Assembly: GCA_018292915.2 (NCBI GenBank)
Contig: JACVVK020000367.1
Location: 111,001-175,000, forward strand
Length of the DNA stretch: 64,000 nucleotides
Source of the DNA: Batillaria attramentaria
Taxonomy: Eukaryota > Mollusca > Gastropoda > Batillariidae
Direction of reading: 5' to 3'
Position 1 is the first letter of the stretch; each line of letters opens with the position of its first letter. Positions 10,142-22,205 of the stretch are shown in pieces. A model generated the notes under the pieces. It was given only the letters and a program-made list of their open reading frames with translations, searched no databases and had not been told where the DNA came from. The translations under genes were made by a program, and so were the position numbers.

Positions 10142-12112
10142 GACATGTCAAGCCTTGTAGAACCACCCCCGACATGTCAAGCCTTGTAGAACCACCCCCG
10201 ACATGTCAAGCCTTGTAGAACCACCCCCGACATGTCAAGCCTTGTAGAACCACCCCCGACATGTCAAGCCTTGTAGAACCACCCCCGACATGTCAAGCCT
10301 TGTAGAACCACCCCCGACATGTCAAGCCTTGTAGAACCACCCCCGACATGTCAAGCCTTGTAGAACCACCCCCGACATGTCAAGCCTTGTAGAACCACCC
10401 CCGACATGTCAAACCTTGTAGAACCACCCCTGACATGTCAAACCTTGTAGAACCACCCCCGACATGTCAAGCCTTGTAGAACCACCCCCGACATGTCAAA
10501 CCTTGTAGAACCACCCCCGACATGTCAAGCCTTGTAGAACCACCCCCGACATGTCAAACCTTGTAGAACCACCCCCGACATGTCAAACCTTGTAGAACCA
10601 CCCCCGACATGTCAAACCTTGTAGAACCACCCCCGACATGTCAAACCTTGTAGAACCACCCCCGACATGTCAAACCTTGTAGAACCACCCCCGACATGTC
10701 AAACCTTGTAGAACCACCCCCGACATGTCAAGCCTTGTAGAACCACCCCCGACATGTCAAGCCTTGTAGAACCACCCCCGACATGTCAAACCTTGTAGAA
10801 CCACCCCCGACATGTCAAGCCTTGTAGAACCACCCCCGACATGTCAAGCCTTGTAGAACCACCCCCGACATGTCAAGCCTTGTAGAACCACCCCCGACAT
10901 GTCAAACCTTGTAGAACCACCCCCGACATGTCAAGCCTTGTAGAACCACCCCCGACATGTCAAACCTTGTAGAACCACCCCCGACATGTCAAACCTTGTA
11001 GAACCACCCCCGACATGTCAAACCTTGTAGAACCACCCCCGACATGTCAAACCTTGTAGAACCACCCCCGACATGTCAAACCTTGTAGAACCACCCCCGA
11101 CATGTCAAACCTTGTAGAACCACCCCCGACATGTCAAGCCTTGTAGAACCACCCCCGACATGTCAAACCTTGTAGAACCACCCCCGACATGTCAAACCTT
11201 GTAGAACCACCCCCGACATGTCAAACCTTGTAGAACCACCCCCGACATGTCAAACCTTGTAGAACCACCCCCGACATGTCAAACCTTGTAGAACCACCCC
11301 CGACATGTCAAACCTTGTAGAACCACCCCCGACATGTCAAACCTTGTAGAACCACCCCCGACATGTCAAACCTTGTAGAACCACCCCCGACATGTCAAAC
11401 CTTGTAGAACCACCCCCGACATGTCAAACCTTGTAGAACCACCCCCGACATGTCAAACCTTGTAGAACCACCCCCGACATGTCAAACCTTGTAGAACCAC
11501 CCCCGACATGTCAAACCTTGTAGAACCACCCCCGACATGTCAAACCTTGTAGAACCACCCCCGACATGTCAAGCCTTGTAGAACCACCCCCGACATGTCA
11601 AACCTTGTAGAACCACCCCCGACATGTCAAACCTTGTAGAACCACCCCCGACATGTCAAGCCTTGTAGAACCACCCCCGACATGTCAAGCCTTGTAGAAC
11701 CACCCCCGACATGTCAAACCTTGTAGAACCACCCCCGACATGTCAAACCTTGTAGAACCACCCCCGACATGTCAAACCTTGTAGAACCACCCCCGACATG
11801 TCAAACCTTGTAGAACCACCCCCGACATGTCAAACCTTGTAGAACCACCCCCGACATGTCAAACCTTGTAGAACCACCCCCGACATGTCAAACCTTGTAG
11901 AACCACCCCCGACATGTCAAACCTTGTAGAACCACCCCCGACATGTCAAACCTTGTAGAACCACCCCCGACATGTCAAACCTTGTAGAACCACCCCCGAC
12001 ATGTCAAACCTTGTAGAACCACCCCCGACATGTCAAACCTTGTAGAACCACCCCCGACATGTCAAACCTTGTAGAACCACCCCCGACATGTCAAACCTTG
12101 TAGAACCACCCT
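10142..12112. repeat. 29-bp minisatellite, 68 copies
   Basis: 68 head-to-tail copies with exact 29-bp spacing; the first base of copy 1 (10142) and of copy 68 (12085) differ by exactly 67 x 29. Each unit opens with the palindrome GACATGTC and continues with a CCTTGTAGAACCACCCC segment. Almost the only variation is one G/A site (CAAGCC or CAAACC). Copies 1-9 are all G and copies 55-68 are all A, with mixtures between. Frames are closed by TAG in TTGTAG, so it is not coding. Confidence 0.98.
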
Positions 12113-12627
12113 CTGTGTTACACGCTTGTTACAGCCAGTGTTTGCCTTTTCCTGAGGAACCGACCGGTATCACGTGACCTTTGATTGCACTAGGGTCGAG
12201 CTGACACTACACAAAGAGAAGGGAAATACCATAACACAGGCAGGCAGCGCTCGCATTGTGTGGAGACCGGCAGAGGGCGCGAGTCAGTTTTACTGACGTT
12301 GTTACGTGTACAACAGTTTTGGGACATTCACTGATTCAGTCTTGACAATCTGATAAGGAAATAAGTTTTGTTTTGTTTTTTCCCGTAGGCATTGTCAGTG
12401 TACACGGATATTTCTACTTTTTCTCACAAACAACCACACACCGCCTTGGTTGGTTTTCACAGGTTTAATTCTCCGAAAAAATATATAAAATAATATCTGA
12501 CAGCACGGTCATGGTATACATCTGCGATAAACAGCCAAAGAAACAACAATAAACAAAAACGAAATAAGTAATGCGCGCTTTGCAGAATGATCAGGAAGAC
12601 AAGAAGGAAATGCTAGTTAGCGCCTTT
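12113..12627. other. no gene recognised
   Basis: Unique-looking sequence after the 29-bp array. No domain-bearing frame was seen. Confidence 0.4.
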
Positions 12628-12812
12628 CTCTTGTTCACTGTGGGAGCCGGCCGGCATGGTACAGCGTTGGACTTTCAATGCTCGCGTCCTGAGTTTGATT
12701 CCCGGCTGGGCCAAATATTTTTGAGCTGGCCTTTTTCTCGTTGCCTTGTCTTTGATATGTGATGAAAAAGGACGTTAACCCCTCCAATATTGACCCACCT
12801 CTTGTTCACTGT
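12628..12812 (+). mobile_element. SINE family A with 14-bp target-site duplication
   Basis: The body at 12642-12798 has the family A head (GGTACAGCGTTGGACTTTCA), a B box close to GATTCCC, the CAAATATTT segment and a tail reading AAAGGACGTTAACCCCTCC. CTCTTGTTCACTGT is present on both sides (12628-12641 and 12799-12812). This is the target duplication expected of LINE-driven insertion and fixes the element ends. Confidence 0.85.
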
Positions 12813-12863
12813 ATCTGAGAGTTGCGGGACATGAATCAACTGATAACTGTTCCGGCGGACTGA

Positions 12864-12894
<31 letters not shown>
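12864..12894. repeat. poly(C) then poly(A)
   Basis: About 21 C followed by about 10 A. Confidence 0.95.
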
Positions 12895-13124
12895 GGACCA
12901 TATTATTTTGATTTCTGCTCAATGCTGCACGGGAAATCTGTAGGTACAGTAAAAGTGACACGCACCAACTGAAAGGCCAAGTGTTTTGAGTGATTCGCTG
13001 CTGTATCAATTTCTTTACATGCATGACTTGTTCAGTTGTTGCCGACAGAATGATTGTCACAGTAACCCTGTGCGTTCCTTTGACAAGTTACCGTCAGTTA
13101 CGGTTTATGCGTACGCAGATGTAG

Positions 13125-13335
13125 TCCGGGGTGGGCGGTGGTCTAGTGGTCAAGATATTGTCACCAATGCGAGAGGTCAGGGGTTCGAGTCCCACTCTGG
13201 GCGAAGAATTGTTCTTTCTCGTACGTGGCACCGTTTATTCGGGCCGACCGTCGGGGGTTCTCTCCGGGTACTCCGGCTTCCTCCCCTCTGCTTCGGAAAT
13301 GTTCAGCCCACAGACTTAGAAAATAAACGCAGTTT
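13125..13335 (+). mobile_element. SINE family B
   Basis: The tRNA-like head has an A box region GGTGGTCTAGTGGTCAAG and a B box GGGGTTCGAGTCCC. The body reads CGTGGCACCGTTTATTCGGG and GGGTTCTCTCCGGGTACTCC. The end carries AATAAACGC and a short TTACTTC/CTGTTAC microrepeat. It matches the minus-strand copy at 1-143. Confidence 0.8.
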
Positions 13336-14117
13336 AAAATTCTGTTACTTCTGTTACTGTTACTTCAATTGCTGAGCTGGCCTTCGCAACACGTGAATGT
13401 TATATGTTTATGTCCAGTGTCTGAGAAAATGCGTGCTATTCACGTGTGCGTGCGTGCTGCGCTGGGTTTAGCTCGCGGCGCTTTGAGCCAAATATTTGGG
13501 ATAAAGCGCCTGTACTAATGCGATGATTATTAATGACAGCTGTATAATTACATGGTAATTCCCTAATGGAGTAAGTAATAATTACATTTCGCACTGCCTT
13601 CCCCCAAACGCCCACCCACCCGCACTACCCGCCTTCGCAACTTGTCTCGCCACTTTCATCATTGCTGGTCGAGTCAAAGGGGAACCGCTAATCTGCTGTC
13701 GCTAACGACTGTCAGGAAAAACGGTGTGAACTGCACATTCCTGACAGCCCGGACATTCCAAACCAGTGGAGCGTGGCCCCCCAGGCGCAACAAACAGTCC
13801 GTGTCCCCCTCAGTTCACGAGGAGCTAGCGTGTGACCGCATTTCCCAGAATCACTGACCCGTAACGAGTCTTTAGCCAATGCTCTGTCGCTGCCTTCCTA
13901 CTCCCTGTCTGTCATCTTCGTTTTCGGCTTTGGTCGCGTGCCGTTTGTATGTCGCAATTCCGGGTGGATCAGTAAACTACTGTGGGTAGGTTGAGCGTTG
14001 GTGTCGTTTCCTGCCTTTGATGTTGTGAGGCGATGCGAATTCTGAACTCAGGCGCTCGACCGACCGCGTCACGTGACGGTGTTTAGAGCCTTGTGAGTCA
14101 ACGGTTATAAATTGACA
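13336..14117. other. no gene recognised
   Basis: Moderately GC-rich unique sequence. The 71-codon frame at 13642 has no recognisable domain. Confidence 0.4.
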
Positions 14118-14145
14118 CCTAACCCTAACCCTAACCCTAACCCTA
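14118..14145. repeat. interstitial telomere-type block (AACCCT)n
   Basis: Four AACCCT repeats, the reverse of TTAGGG, followed directly by TATATAAAAGCG. Confidence 0.9.
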
Positions 14146-14205
14146 TATAAAAGCGATTGGTTGAACTGCGATACACTTACTATGGACTAGTATGGGCTGC
14201 CATGT

Positions 14206-14339
14206 GAGAGAGAGAGAGAGAGAGAGAGAGAGTTACCAGAAACCGAGCTGAAGGTTACGACACTACAATAACCATGTGATTAACTTTATTCATTTGTAAA
14301 ACCAAAATTAACCTTTGTAGGAAAATCAGTTTCCTGGTT

Positions 14340-14374
<35 letters not shown>

Positions 14375-14399
14375 ACGCAGATGACGATAAGCAAAGCAA

Positions 14400-14446
<47 letters not shown>
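14206..14446. repeat. GA, CT and AC microsatellites
   Basis: (GA)n at 14206-14232, (CT)n at 14343-14370 and (AC)n at 14402-14446 with unique sequence between. The GA and CT tracts form an inverted pair about 110 bases apart. Confidence 0.9.
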
Positions 14447-14447
<1 letters not shown>

Positions 14448-15000
14448 CCAATCCAACATGAGTACGTTGTTCTAATTTACACGAGTCCTGACAACTCTCA
14501 TCCGTAAACTCAAGGTCCTGACCGCTTCCTTAGGAAAAACACCAAAATCTTGCTCCGTCATTCTTACCGCGTTTCGGGTGAACGTGAAGAAAAGCCTTAT
14601 TTCAACAAGTGGATGCAATGAACGCGGAAACAGCTTTGATTAATGTTTGTTTTTCACCAGCTTTTATCTCTCGGTTATAAAGCTTCAGTTCCATTTGCTG
14701 GAGTCCTGTTGGCCCAGTAACAATAGGGGATGGGGGGTGGGGGGGGGATGAGGGGGGAGCAAAACGACTCAGTGATGGCAGGGAAAGGGTGGGAATGCGG
14801 GTGGGGTGAGGGGTTTGGGTGGGGGATGTGGGAGGGGATGTGCATGTGATGGTGCATGTTCTCTTGACAATACAGACGGGTGGATAACTGGAATGGAAGT
14901 CACGTAACCAGGTACATTCACTGACCTCCGCCGCTCCATCCCCGCCGCATAGTGTTTTGTGCTTTGTTTTATTGTTGCTAATTCCTCCCTCCCCACCCCT
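14447..15000. other. spacer with G-rich stretch, no gene recognised
   Basis: Positions 14725-14840 are rich in GGGTGGGG/GGGGATG runs on the plus strand and could form G-quadruplexes. No gene was recognised. Confidence 0.5.
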
Positions 15001-15022
15001 CCACACACACACACACGCCACG

Positions 15023-15080
<58 letters not shown>
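15001..15080. repeat. (CA)n microsatellite
   Basis: About 80 bp of CA with CGCCACGCACG interruptions near 15016-15026. Confidence 0.95.
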
Positions 15081-15085
<5 letters not shown>

Positions 15086-15603
15086 ATGTACTCGGATCAC
15101 TCGCAGTGTACACCCGTCTAAGTAAACCAGCATTTCAGTTGTACCTGCCTGTCAGTGACATTTTCACCGCCTCACACTGTTTTCCCACTGGTTTGACAAC
15201 ACAACAACGACACACACACAGCTCAACTGAATCAGCTTTTTACTCGGAAGAAATACACACCGTTACCTATTACGTCAATCACCTTTTACAGTCGTCATGC
15301 CTTTAGGTAGAACAGTGTGGTGTTAATCTACAGTGTTTTGTTCACCCGCCTCAAGTTTCAATTCTTTTTGAGGGTTTTTTTTTTTCCCCCTTGAAAAAAC
15401 TGCGATGTCATTCTGAACAAAAACACAGCCTTGTCACCGTCTACAGGGGCAAGTCTACAGTCTGAGGACAGTTCGTGATTCCGTGTTTGGTGATGTGAGT
15501 CGATGAGTTGAGACTGGCTGAGACTGGCTGTGTTTTTCTGTTTCATTGCAGCGTGCATCACGTGTCGGGCCCGGTTACACTGGGCTATACTGCGTAACTC
15601 AAC
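15081..15603. other. no gene recognised
   Basis: Unique-looking sequence with a short T/C run at 15366-15392 and no domain-bearing frame. Confidence 0.4.
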
Positions 15604-15618
15604 TTCTGTCTCTCTCTC

Positions 15619-15652
<34 letters not shown>

Positions 15653-15953
15653 GTGTTGTTATAGCTTTTTGCATTGTCTTTTTTGTCTTTTGTTTAACTG
15701 TGTTTTTCTCTCTATTTCTGTAGATTTCTGTCTTTCTTTCTTTCTTCCTTTCTGTCTTTCTTTCTTTCTTCCTTTCTGTCTTTCTTTCTTTCTTCCTTTC
15801 TGTCTTTCTTTCTTTCTTCCTTTCTGTCTTTCTTTCTTTCTTCCTTTCTGTCTTTCTTTTTTGTAGCAAGGACATGTTGGAAGACAAGCTCATGTGCTTA
15901 ATACTTTTATCCTTGTAAAATAAAGAGAATTCATTCATTCATTCATTCATTCA

Positions 15954-15993
<40 letters not shown>

Positions 15994-16032
15994 CACGGTG
16001 TCTGTGTGTTTCACGGTGTCTGTGTGTTTCAC

Positions 16033-16089
<57 letters not shown>

Positions 16090-16092
16090 CAC

Positions 16093-16151
<59 letters not shown>

Positions 16152-16154
16152 CAC

Positions 16155-16206
<52 letters not shown>

Positions 16207-16338
16207 CTCCGGTTCAGGATGGACATCCCTATGCGGACACCGCATCATACATTGCTCCTACCATATGTCACTCTTAAAACAACACATGCATGAATTGCCA
16301 CAACAGTAATTCATAACAATCATACATATGAGACATGA

Positions 16339-16385
<47 letters not shown>
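15604..16385. repeat. dense microsatellite cluster with higher-order structure
   Basis: (CT)n at 15607-15652 leads into a 24-bp unit of TTTC/TTCC repeated about five times (about 15727-15856). (ATTC)n at about 15930-15959 and (CT)n to 15990 follow. Three (GT)n blocks, each introduced by TTTCACGG, run to about 16206, and a final (CT)n lies at 16340-16385. Confidence 0.95.
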
Positions 16386-16389
<4 letters not shown>

Positions 16390-17179
16390 TTCCTGGTTGT
16401 CAGCCATTGTTGTTCGCTGGTATTAATCTTGTGTCGACTCTTTGTTATGTTACAGCACTGAATAAGGTTTGTGTGTTTGTTTGTTTGTTTTTTTTTTGCT
16501 GATAAGCAATGGCTCCACTCAGTTACCTTGTAACACCTTGTAACACCTCAGTTGTAACGCGGTACATGCGTATCGTATCCCGAATAAAACGTCCGTCGGC
16601 ATAACACGCATACCATTACTGTATTAAGTTAGTTTCTTTGATAAGGAGTCCTACCCTGGTGGAAATCCAAAAGCAGAATGTGTCCTCTTCCTCAACCGTC
16701 CTACCCCCCCCCCCCCCCCTTCACCCAACGGAACACCCCGGATGTGAGTCCACCGCCACCCAACCACACCTCCCACCGTTTCCTTTCACCTGTCTGGAAC
16801 GGAGAAGTCTTCGCTTGGGGCAGCTTTATATTGGTGACAAAGAAAAACACTTCTTACTTCTTCAGCGGAAAATGAACAGAGCCGAGAATATTCGTGGCCA
16901 AGTAAGAGTCTGTCTAGTACCTCCACAACTTCGACAAGAAATTTTTCCTCCTGATGGCTTGGGCAACCTCGGAGAAATCCGGTTTTTTCCAAGATTTCAG
17001 CCAAGTGCGACTATTAAATAATATTCTTGTGCTACCCGGGGCAAACCCAGGGCCAGAGGAACACACAAACAAACTTCCCATCCACTTTTTCCCCATCCCT
17101 GACCCCTTGTGGTCATTCGTTCATGCCCCGCCCCCAGGACATGAGCCCAGTCTATGAGGCACGTTTGTAGCCCTTCCTC

Positions 17180-17213
<34 letters not shown>

Positions 17214-17403
17214 TGTGTGTGTGTGGAGGCGGGGGGGGGGGGGGGAGAGACAGAAGCCAGAGCAGTTCTTACAAACGTCCCAGTCAAAAAGTGGAAATAA
17301 TTCGCAGGGAGAATGACAAGATCCTTTTTTTTTTCTTTTTTCTTTTTTTTTTTTTTTTTTTGGGGGGGGGGGGGGGATAAATGTGCGTGCGAACGTGCGT
17401 TCA

Positions 17404-17439
<36 letters not shown>

Positions 17440-18603
17440 CTAAGAAGTCCATTTCATTTCCTAAACGTTATTTTTCGAATCAGTCCGGGCGGAAGAACGG
17501 TATTTCTCCGAATTCATCTCTGTATGTACACATGTGTCGTAATCCGGTTTCCCCCTCCTCCGCTGTCACATAAAAAATCATTAAAAACGAAAAACCGGAA
17601 TACTTGGCACAAATTTCTCCTATGTTTTTCACCTCCCACTTGCATCACAATAGAGTGCACATGCAATAAATAAACCCAGTGAAAACAGTCTTCCTTTTTC
17701 AGGATTTTCCACAGACTGAAAAAGTTTTATTACTGTAGTTCTATATTGCCGCGTAGGAAAAGACGCCTTACCACAGCATGTATGCCCAATCATGGTTCGA
17801 TATCAGTTGATATCTCTACCTATGTAACTGCGTCGTTGAGTACTGCAAGGTACTGAACTAAGTTTCGTACATAATTATGGCAATAAGGGACCGTCCTCTT
17901 TGCTGATTGGTGTTCCGGGATCACGTGGGCGCCGGCCGGCGGTGTGACATAACTCAATGGCCCACATTAACCTAACAGAAAGCTGATCAGGAAGAACGAG
18001 GGTATTCCCCTACCTTTCCAGCGGAGGGAAAAAACAGTTATTTCAAATAGGTTTACTACAAATACACAGTCCGTCATGAACACGAGAAAATCATTCACAC
18101 TTTGTGTCTATACTTTACCGTGGAGTTCGAAAAAAAAAAATCCCTACCCGTTTTTTTTCTTTCTTTTTTTTTCTTCTCTCCCCCCCCCCCCCCCCCAAAT
18201 TAACCATCAGTGACGGGACGTTTTTCTTTGTCCCAGTAATGACAGTTCTTTGATATCTTCCCATTGAGAAATTGTCGGCATGGAAGCCAGTATAGGGAAG
18301 CGTACAGTAGGTGTCGTGTGGGTGTTCCCGGCCCGTGTTCTCGATTCCCCGGTCGTAAAATATATACTGAAACTGGAGTTTACCGTTTTTCGTGGAGTGC
18401 CCTGTCCAGTGCAGGGAGGGGCAGCTGGAAAGAGGGACACGTCTTGGTTAGATTAATGGGGGCGGGAGAGAGAGGGGGGGGGGTCGGGGAGGGGAGGGAG
18501 GCTGGGGGGTAAGACGTGTCTGAACAGTCTACCTCCAATCATTTAGAGAACCTGTCAGGCTGGTAACATTTGATTTTTCCCAGAGTGTGTGGACACTGGG
18601 TAG
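16386..18603. other. spacer, no gene recognised
   Basis: It contains poly(C) at about 16705-16719, (GT)n at 17181-17225, T-rich then poly(G) sequence at 17324-17377, (GA)n at 17406-17437, and T/C-rich sequence at 18149-18196. An ATTGG motif and a CACGTG E-box lie near 17900-17930. No gene was recognised on either strand. Confidence 0.4.
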
Positions 18604-18772
18604 AAGGTGGAAAGGAGTTTAACGTCCTTTTCCACCACGTAAGGGTGATCTCAAAGACGGGGCAACGAGAAGAAGGCCAGCACAAATAATTATTTGGCCC
18701 CAGTCGGGATTCGAACTCACGACCCGAGCATTGAAAGTCCAACGCTCTAACATTCTGCTATCCCGGCTTCCC
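18604..18772 (-). mobile_element. SINE family A, nearly complete
   Basis: The minus strand shows the tRNA-like head (AGAGCGTTGGACTTTCAATG), a B box GAGTTCGAATCCC, CAAATAATTATTTGTGCTGG, CGTTGCCCCGTCTTTGAGAT and the GGAAAAGGACGTTAAACTCC tail. Confidence 0.85.
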
Positions 18773-18789
18773 TGGAAACTTGTAGCAGA

Positions 18790-19118
18790 GTGTGGTAAAG
18801 CGTTTGATGGTAATGTGCTTTATTATAAGGGTATGGTAAAGCGTTTGATGGTAATGTGCTTCATGATAAGGGTATGGTAAAGCGTTTGGTGGTAATGTGC
18901 TTCATTATAAGGGTATGGTAAAGCGTTTGATGGTAATGTGCTTCATGATAAGGGTATGGTAAAGCGTTTGGTGGTAATGTGCTTCATTTTAAGGGTATGG
19001 TAAAGCGTGTGATGGTAATGTGCTTCATTATAAGGGTATGGTAAAGCGTTTGGTGGTAATGTGCTTCGTTATAAGGGTATGGTAAAGCGTTTGATGGTAA
19101 TGTGCTTCATTATAAGGG
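18790..19118. repeat. 41-bp minisatellite, 8 copies
   Basis: Eight units containing GTATGGTAAAGCG and GGTAATGTGCTTCAT. They alternate between TTGATGG and TTGGTGG and between ATTATAAG and ATGATAAG. Confidence 0.95.
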
Positions 19119-19742
19119 GCAACAACTGTGACACAACCCCATCGAACGCTACAGAAAAACAAACAAACAAACTCACGCACTGTTCGGATTGGTGCTTATG
19201 AAGTTACGTTTGATCACAAAGTCAAACGCAACAATGTCATTTTATGTACAGCAGTTCACATCCTTGGAGAATTGGAAGTAAGTACACTGAAAGCATTTTG
19301 ACAATCGGGAGGGGTTTTCACCTCACTTGACACTCGTTATGTGACGTGACGTGCACTTACGTGACACGGAGCTGGTGACGTGACCCTCTCCAAATACTGT
19401 ACGTCACGCATCACGGTGACACACTCTCCCCTCCGTCACTCCACCATCAATCAAATCGGTCGTCATTTAAGTTTTCTCTTTGCCCATCGGCGACGTTTCG
19501 TCTGTCGGGAACGTGCCTTCCTTCATCCGTTTATCATCACTATGTAGTCTATGACACGGTCAATTTACTGCATGAACTATACATTTCGTGTCGTGAAAAT
19601 GCAAGCAGCCGATGATCCCAGATATTTATTTTCGTTAACTAAGATGGATTAGTCAAAACGTGTGTGGTGTTAACAATGACTGATTATGGCTTACTATACC
19701 GCGCGTGCATCGTGACAGCGTTGTATGTAACGAGGGTGAGGG
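19119..19742. other. no gene recognised; cluster of TGACGTG motifs
   Basis: Unique sequence. Positions 19339-19386 hold several TGACGTG/ACGTGAC half-CRE-like motifs close together. No domain-bearing frame was seen. Confidence 0.4.
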
Positions 19743-19882
19743 TGGTGGGGTGGGTGGGTTGGTGGGTGCCGGTTTGCCGGGGACTTCATCGTCCTTTTCC
19801 ACCATGGGTGATATCGAAGACGGGGGCATCCGAGAAAGGATCCAGCACACATATTTAGCCCCAGCCGGGATTTGAACTCTAG
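19743..19882 (-). mobile_element. SINE family A, head missing
   Basis: The minus strand reads a B-box-like TTCAAATCCCGGC, then GGGGCTAAATATGTGTGC, then a tail with GGTGGAAAAGGACGATGAAG. The head is replaced by C/T-rich sequence. Confidence 0.7.
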
Positions 19883-20020
19883 ACTTTCTCTTTCTCTCCC
19901 CCCTCCCCCTCCCCAGTTTTCTTTCTTCAAGTTGGAACTACCTTTGATGGAAATCAAAATACCAAAAGAACACAACACGCTAAGAGGTCAGCATGCAAAA
20001 CAAATGAACATGATGGTACT

Positions 20021-20484
20021 ACCAACAGTTTTGGGTAGGAACTTGGAAGTGTGTATCAAGGAACAAGCGAACAATTACAAAGGATGCGATACAATGTACT
20101 ACCAACAGTTTTGGGTAGGAACTTGAAGTCTGTATCAAGGAACAAGTGTAGGAACTTGGAGTCTGTATCAAGGAACGAGTGTAGGAACTTGAAGTCTGTA
20201 TCAAGGAACAAGTGTAGGAACTTGGAGTCTGTATCAAGGAACAAGTGTAGGAACTTGGAGTCTGTATCAAGGAACAAGTGTAGGAACTTGGAGTCTGTAT
20301 CAAGGAACAAGTGTAGGAACTTGGAGTCTGTATCAAGGAACAAGTAAACAATTACAAAGGATGCGATACAATGTACTACCAACAGTTTTGGGTAGGAACT
20401 TGGAGTCTGTATCAAGGAACAAGTGTAGGAACTTGAAGTCTGTATCAAGGAACAAGCGAACAATTACAAAGGATGCGATACAAT
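20021..20484. repeat. 33-bp minisatellite inside a larger repeated unit
   Basis: The 33-bp unit contains GGAACTTGGAGTCTGTATC and AAGGAACAAGTG and is repeated about ten times. Copies are framed by a longer segment (ACAATTACAAAGGATGCG, then a CTACCAACAGTTTTGGG segment) that recurs three times, so the array has a nested organisation. Thirty-three is divisible by 3, which gives open but meaningless frames. Confidence 0.9.
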
Positions 20485-20514
20485 GTTAGTTTTGACTGTT
20501 GTCATCTAAACATG

Positions 20515-20720
20515 TTTTTGTTGTTGGTCGTGGTGGTGTTTGTTTGTTTGTTTGTTTGCTTGTTGTTTTGGGGCTTTTTTCTTGTTTTGATTTGTTGTAT
20601 TTTGTTGTTGTCGTTGTTTTTTGTTTTTGTTGGTTTGTTTGTTTGGTTTTGTTTGTTTGTTTTTTGTTTGAGGGGCGGGGTGTTTGTTGTTATTGTTGTT
20701 TTTGTTTTTTTTGTTTTGTT

Positions 20721-20751
<31 letters not shown>

Positions 20752-21025
20752 TTGGGGGGGGGGTATTGTTGTTGTTTCTTGTTTTGTTTTGTGTTCTTTC
20801 TTTGTTTGTTGTTGTTGTTGGTGGTGGTGGTGGTGTTGTTTTTTTTTTGGGGGGGGGGCGGGAGGGGGTTCTTCTTGTTGTTGTTGTTTTGTTTTTTTTT
20901 TTTGTTTCTTGTTATGTTTTTGGTTTGTTTGTTTGTTGTTGTTGTGGGATTGTGTTGTGTGTATTGTTGCTGTGTGTGTGTTGTTGTTGTTGCTATTGTT
21001 GCTGCTGCTGCTGTTGCTGCTAAGT
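20515..21025. repeat. T/G-rich low-complexity sequence
   Basis: About 500 bp made of GTT, TTTG, TTTTG, poly(T) and poly(G) runs on the plus strand with almost no C. The long Val/Phe/Cys-rich frames are artefacts of composition. Confidence 0.95.
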
Positions 21026-21095
21026 GGTTGATTGGGGGTTTTAAATAGCTATTCTGATCTTTTCTAATAAACTTCCTGGTGAACAGAAGAACCTC

Positions 21096-21096
<1 letters not shown>

Positions 21097-21139
<43 letters not shown>

Positions 21140-21143
21140 CACA

Positions 21144-21178
<35 letters not shown>
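21097..21178. repeat. (AC)n microsatellite
   Basis: About 80 bp of AC with CCTACAC and CCCAC interruptions. Confidence 0.95.
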
Positions 21179-21181
<3 letters not shown>

Positions 21182-22145
21182 CCGTTTAAGGAAAAGTGAA
21201 AGTGAATCTGTCATAAGCATATACAGTGTACAAATCATTTGTGGGCGTTATCACTAAAAGCTATTTTGAATGTGAGCTCCTGGCTGATACAGAAAACCAC
21301 ATGAATGTTGTAACACAAGTTATAATCGCCATATTAACGGAAGGTGGAAGTGAATTAACATCTATGCAGACGCGGATGCAAATCAGGGCGGTATCGCTTT
21401 AAGACTATTTGAATGTGTGATACGTGTTGTGACAGAAGGCATCGTCGCCTGGAGGATATCAGTAATTATCACACACTCATACACTCCATCCAGCCAAGCG
21501 ATTCGTATCACTCAGAACCATTCGCCCCAGCCTGACACAACACGGAAGTAACAGCCAATGAGAGAGGACTCAGAGACTGAGCGGAGAGACGCCACAAGAC
21601 ACGTACAGTATAGCCTCTCTTAGCTTAGGTTTATCAATTAACAATCACTCGCACTTGTTTGCTCGTGTATCCGTAACCTCTCAAACACGGGATAAGACTG
21701 GCAAAAAGTCCTTTGTGGTTTTTAACGGTAACTGAGACGGATTTCTAGGAACGAGGAGGACGTGAAATCTCTAGTTAATGGGCATACAATGACGCAATAC
21801 TACCGCATTCCAGCTGAATCACCCTGTACTGGGACGTTCGTGTGTTCGTGTGTTCAGTTTTTATAGCTATGCAGTGAGTGAGCGGCTATTCTTACTCTTG
21901 CTAAAAGGAATATTTAAACACTGACATACAAACTCGCGCTATGTTTGCTTGCGAGCGCTCTTGAAAGCTCGAGAAACAGGATTTGAGTCACACACACACG
22001 CACGCACGCACGACAGAGAGACAGACAGACAGGCAGACAAACAGGCGGGCAGAAAAATAGGTGAGAGACTCAGTGAGTGGGGGGACAGAAAGAGCACAGA
22101 CAGACAGATAGACAGACGTGCTGACAGACGGACGAACATACAGAT

Positions 22146-22147
<2 letters not shown>
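21179..22147. other. no gene recognised
   Basis: Unique sequence to about 21990, then GACAGACAGACAG-type low complexity to 22147. No domain-bearing frame was seen. Confidence 0.4.

Positions 22148-22205
<58 letters not shown>

Noticed and set aside
10142..12112. CRISPR-like array of 29-bp palindromic repeats
   Set aside because: The repeats touch directly with no spacers, all units are the same and the context is eukaryotic. It is a minisatellite.
13125..13200. tRNA gene
   Set aside because: The A and B boxes are present, but the 3' half of the cloverleaf is replaced by SINE body and the same sequence recurs at 1-143.
16638..17021. 127-codon frame of gene-like composition
   Set aside because: It starts in a poly(C) context, shows no recognisable family and no splice-site or promoter support.
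20473..21048. Hydrophobic 191-residue membrane-like protein
   Set aside because: The Val/Phe/Leu/Cys composition is forced by T/G-rich low-complexity DNA.
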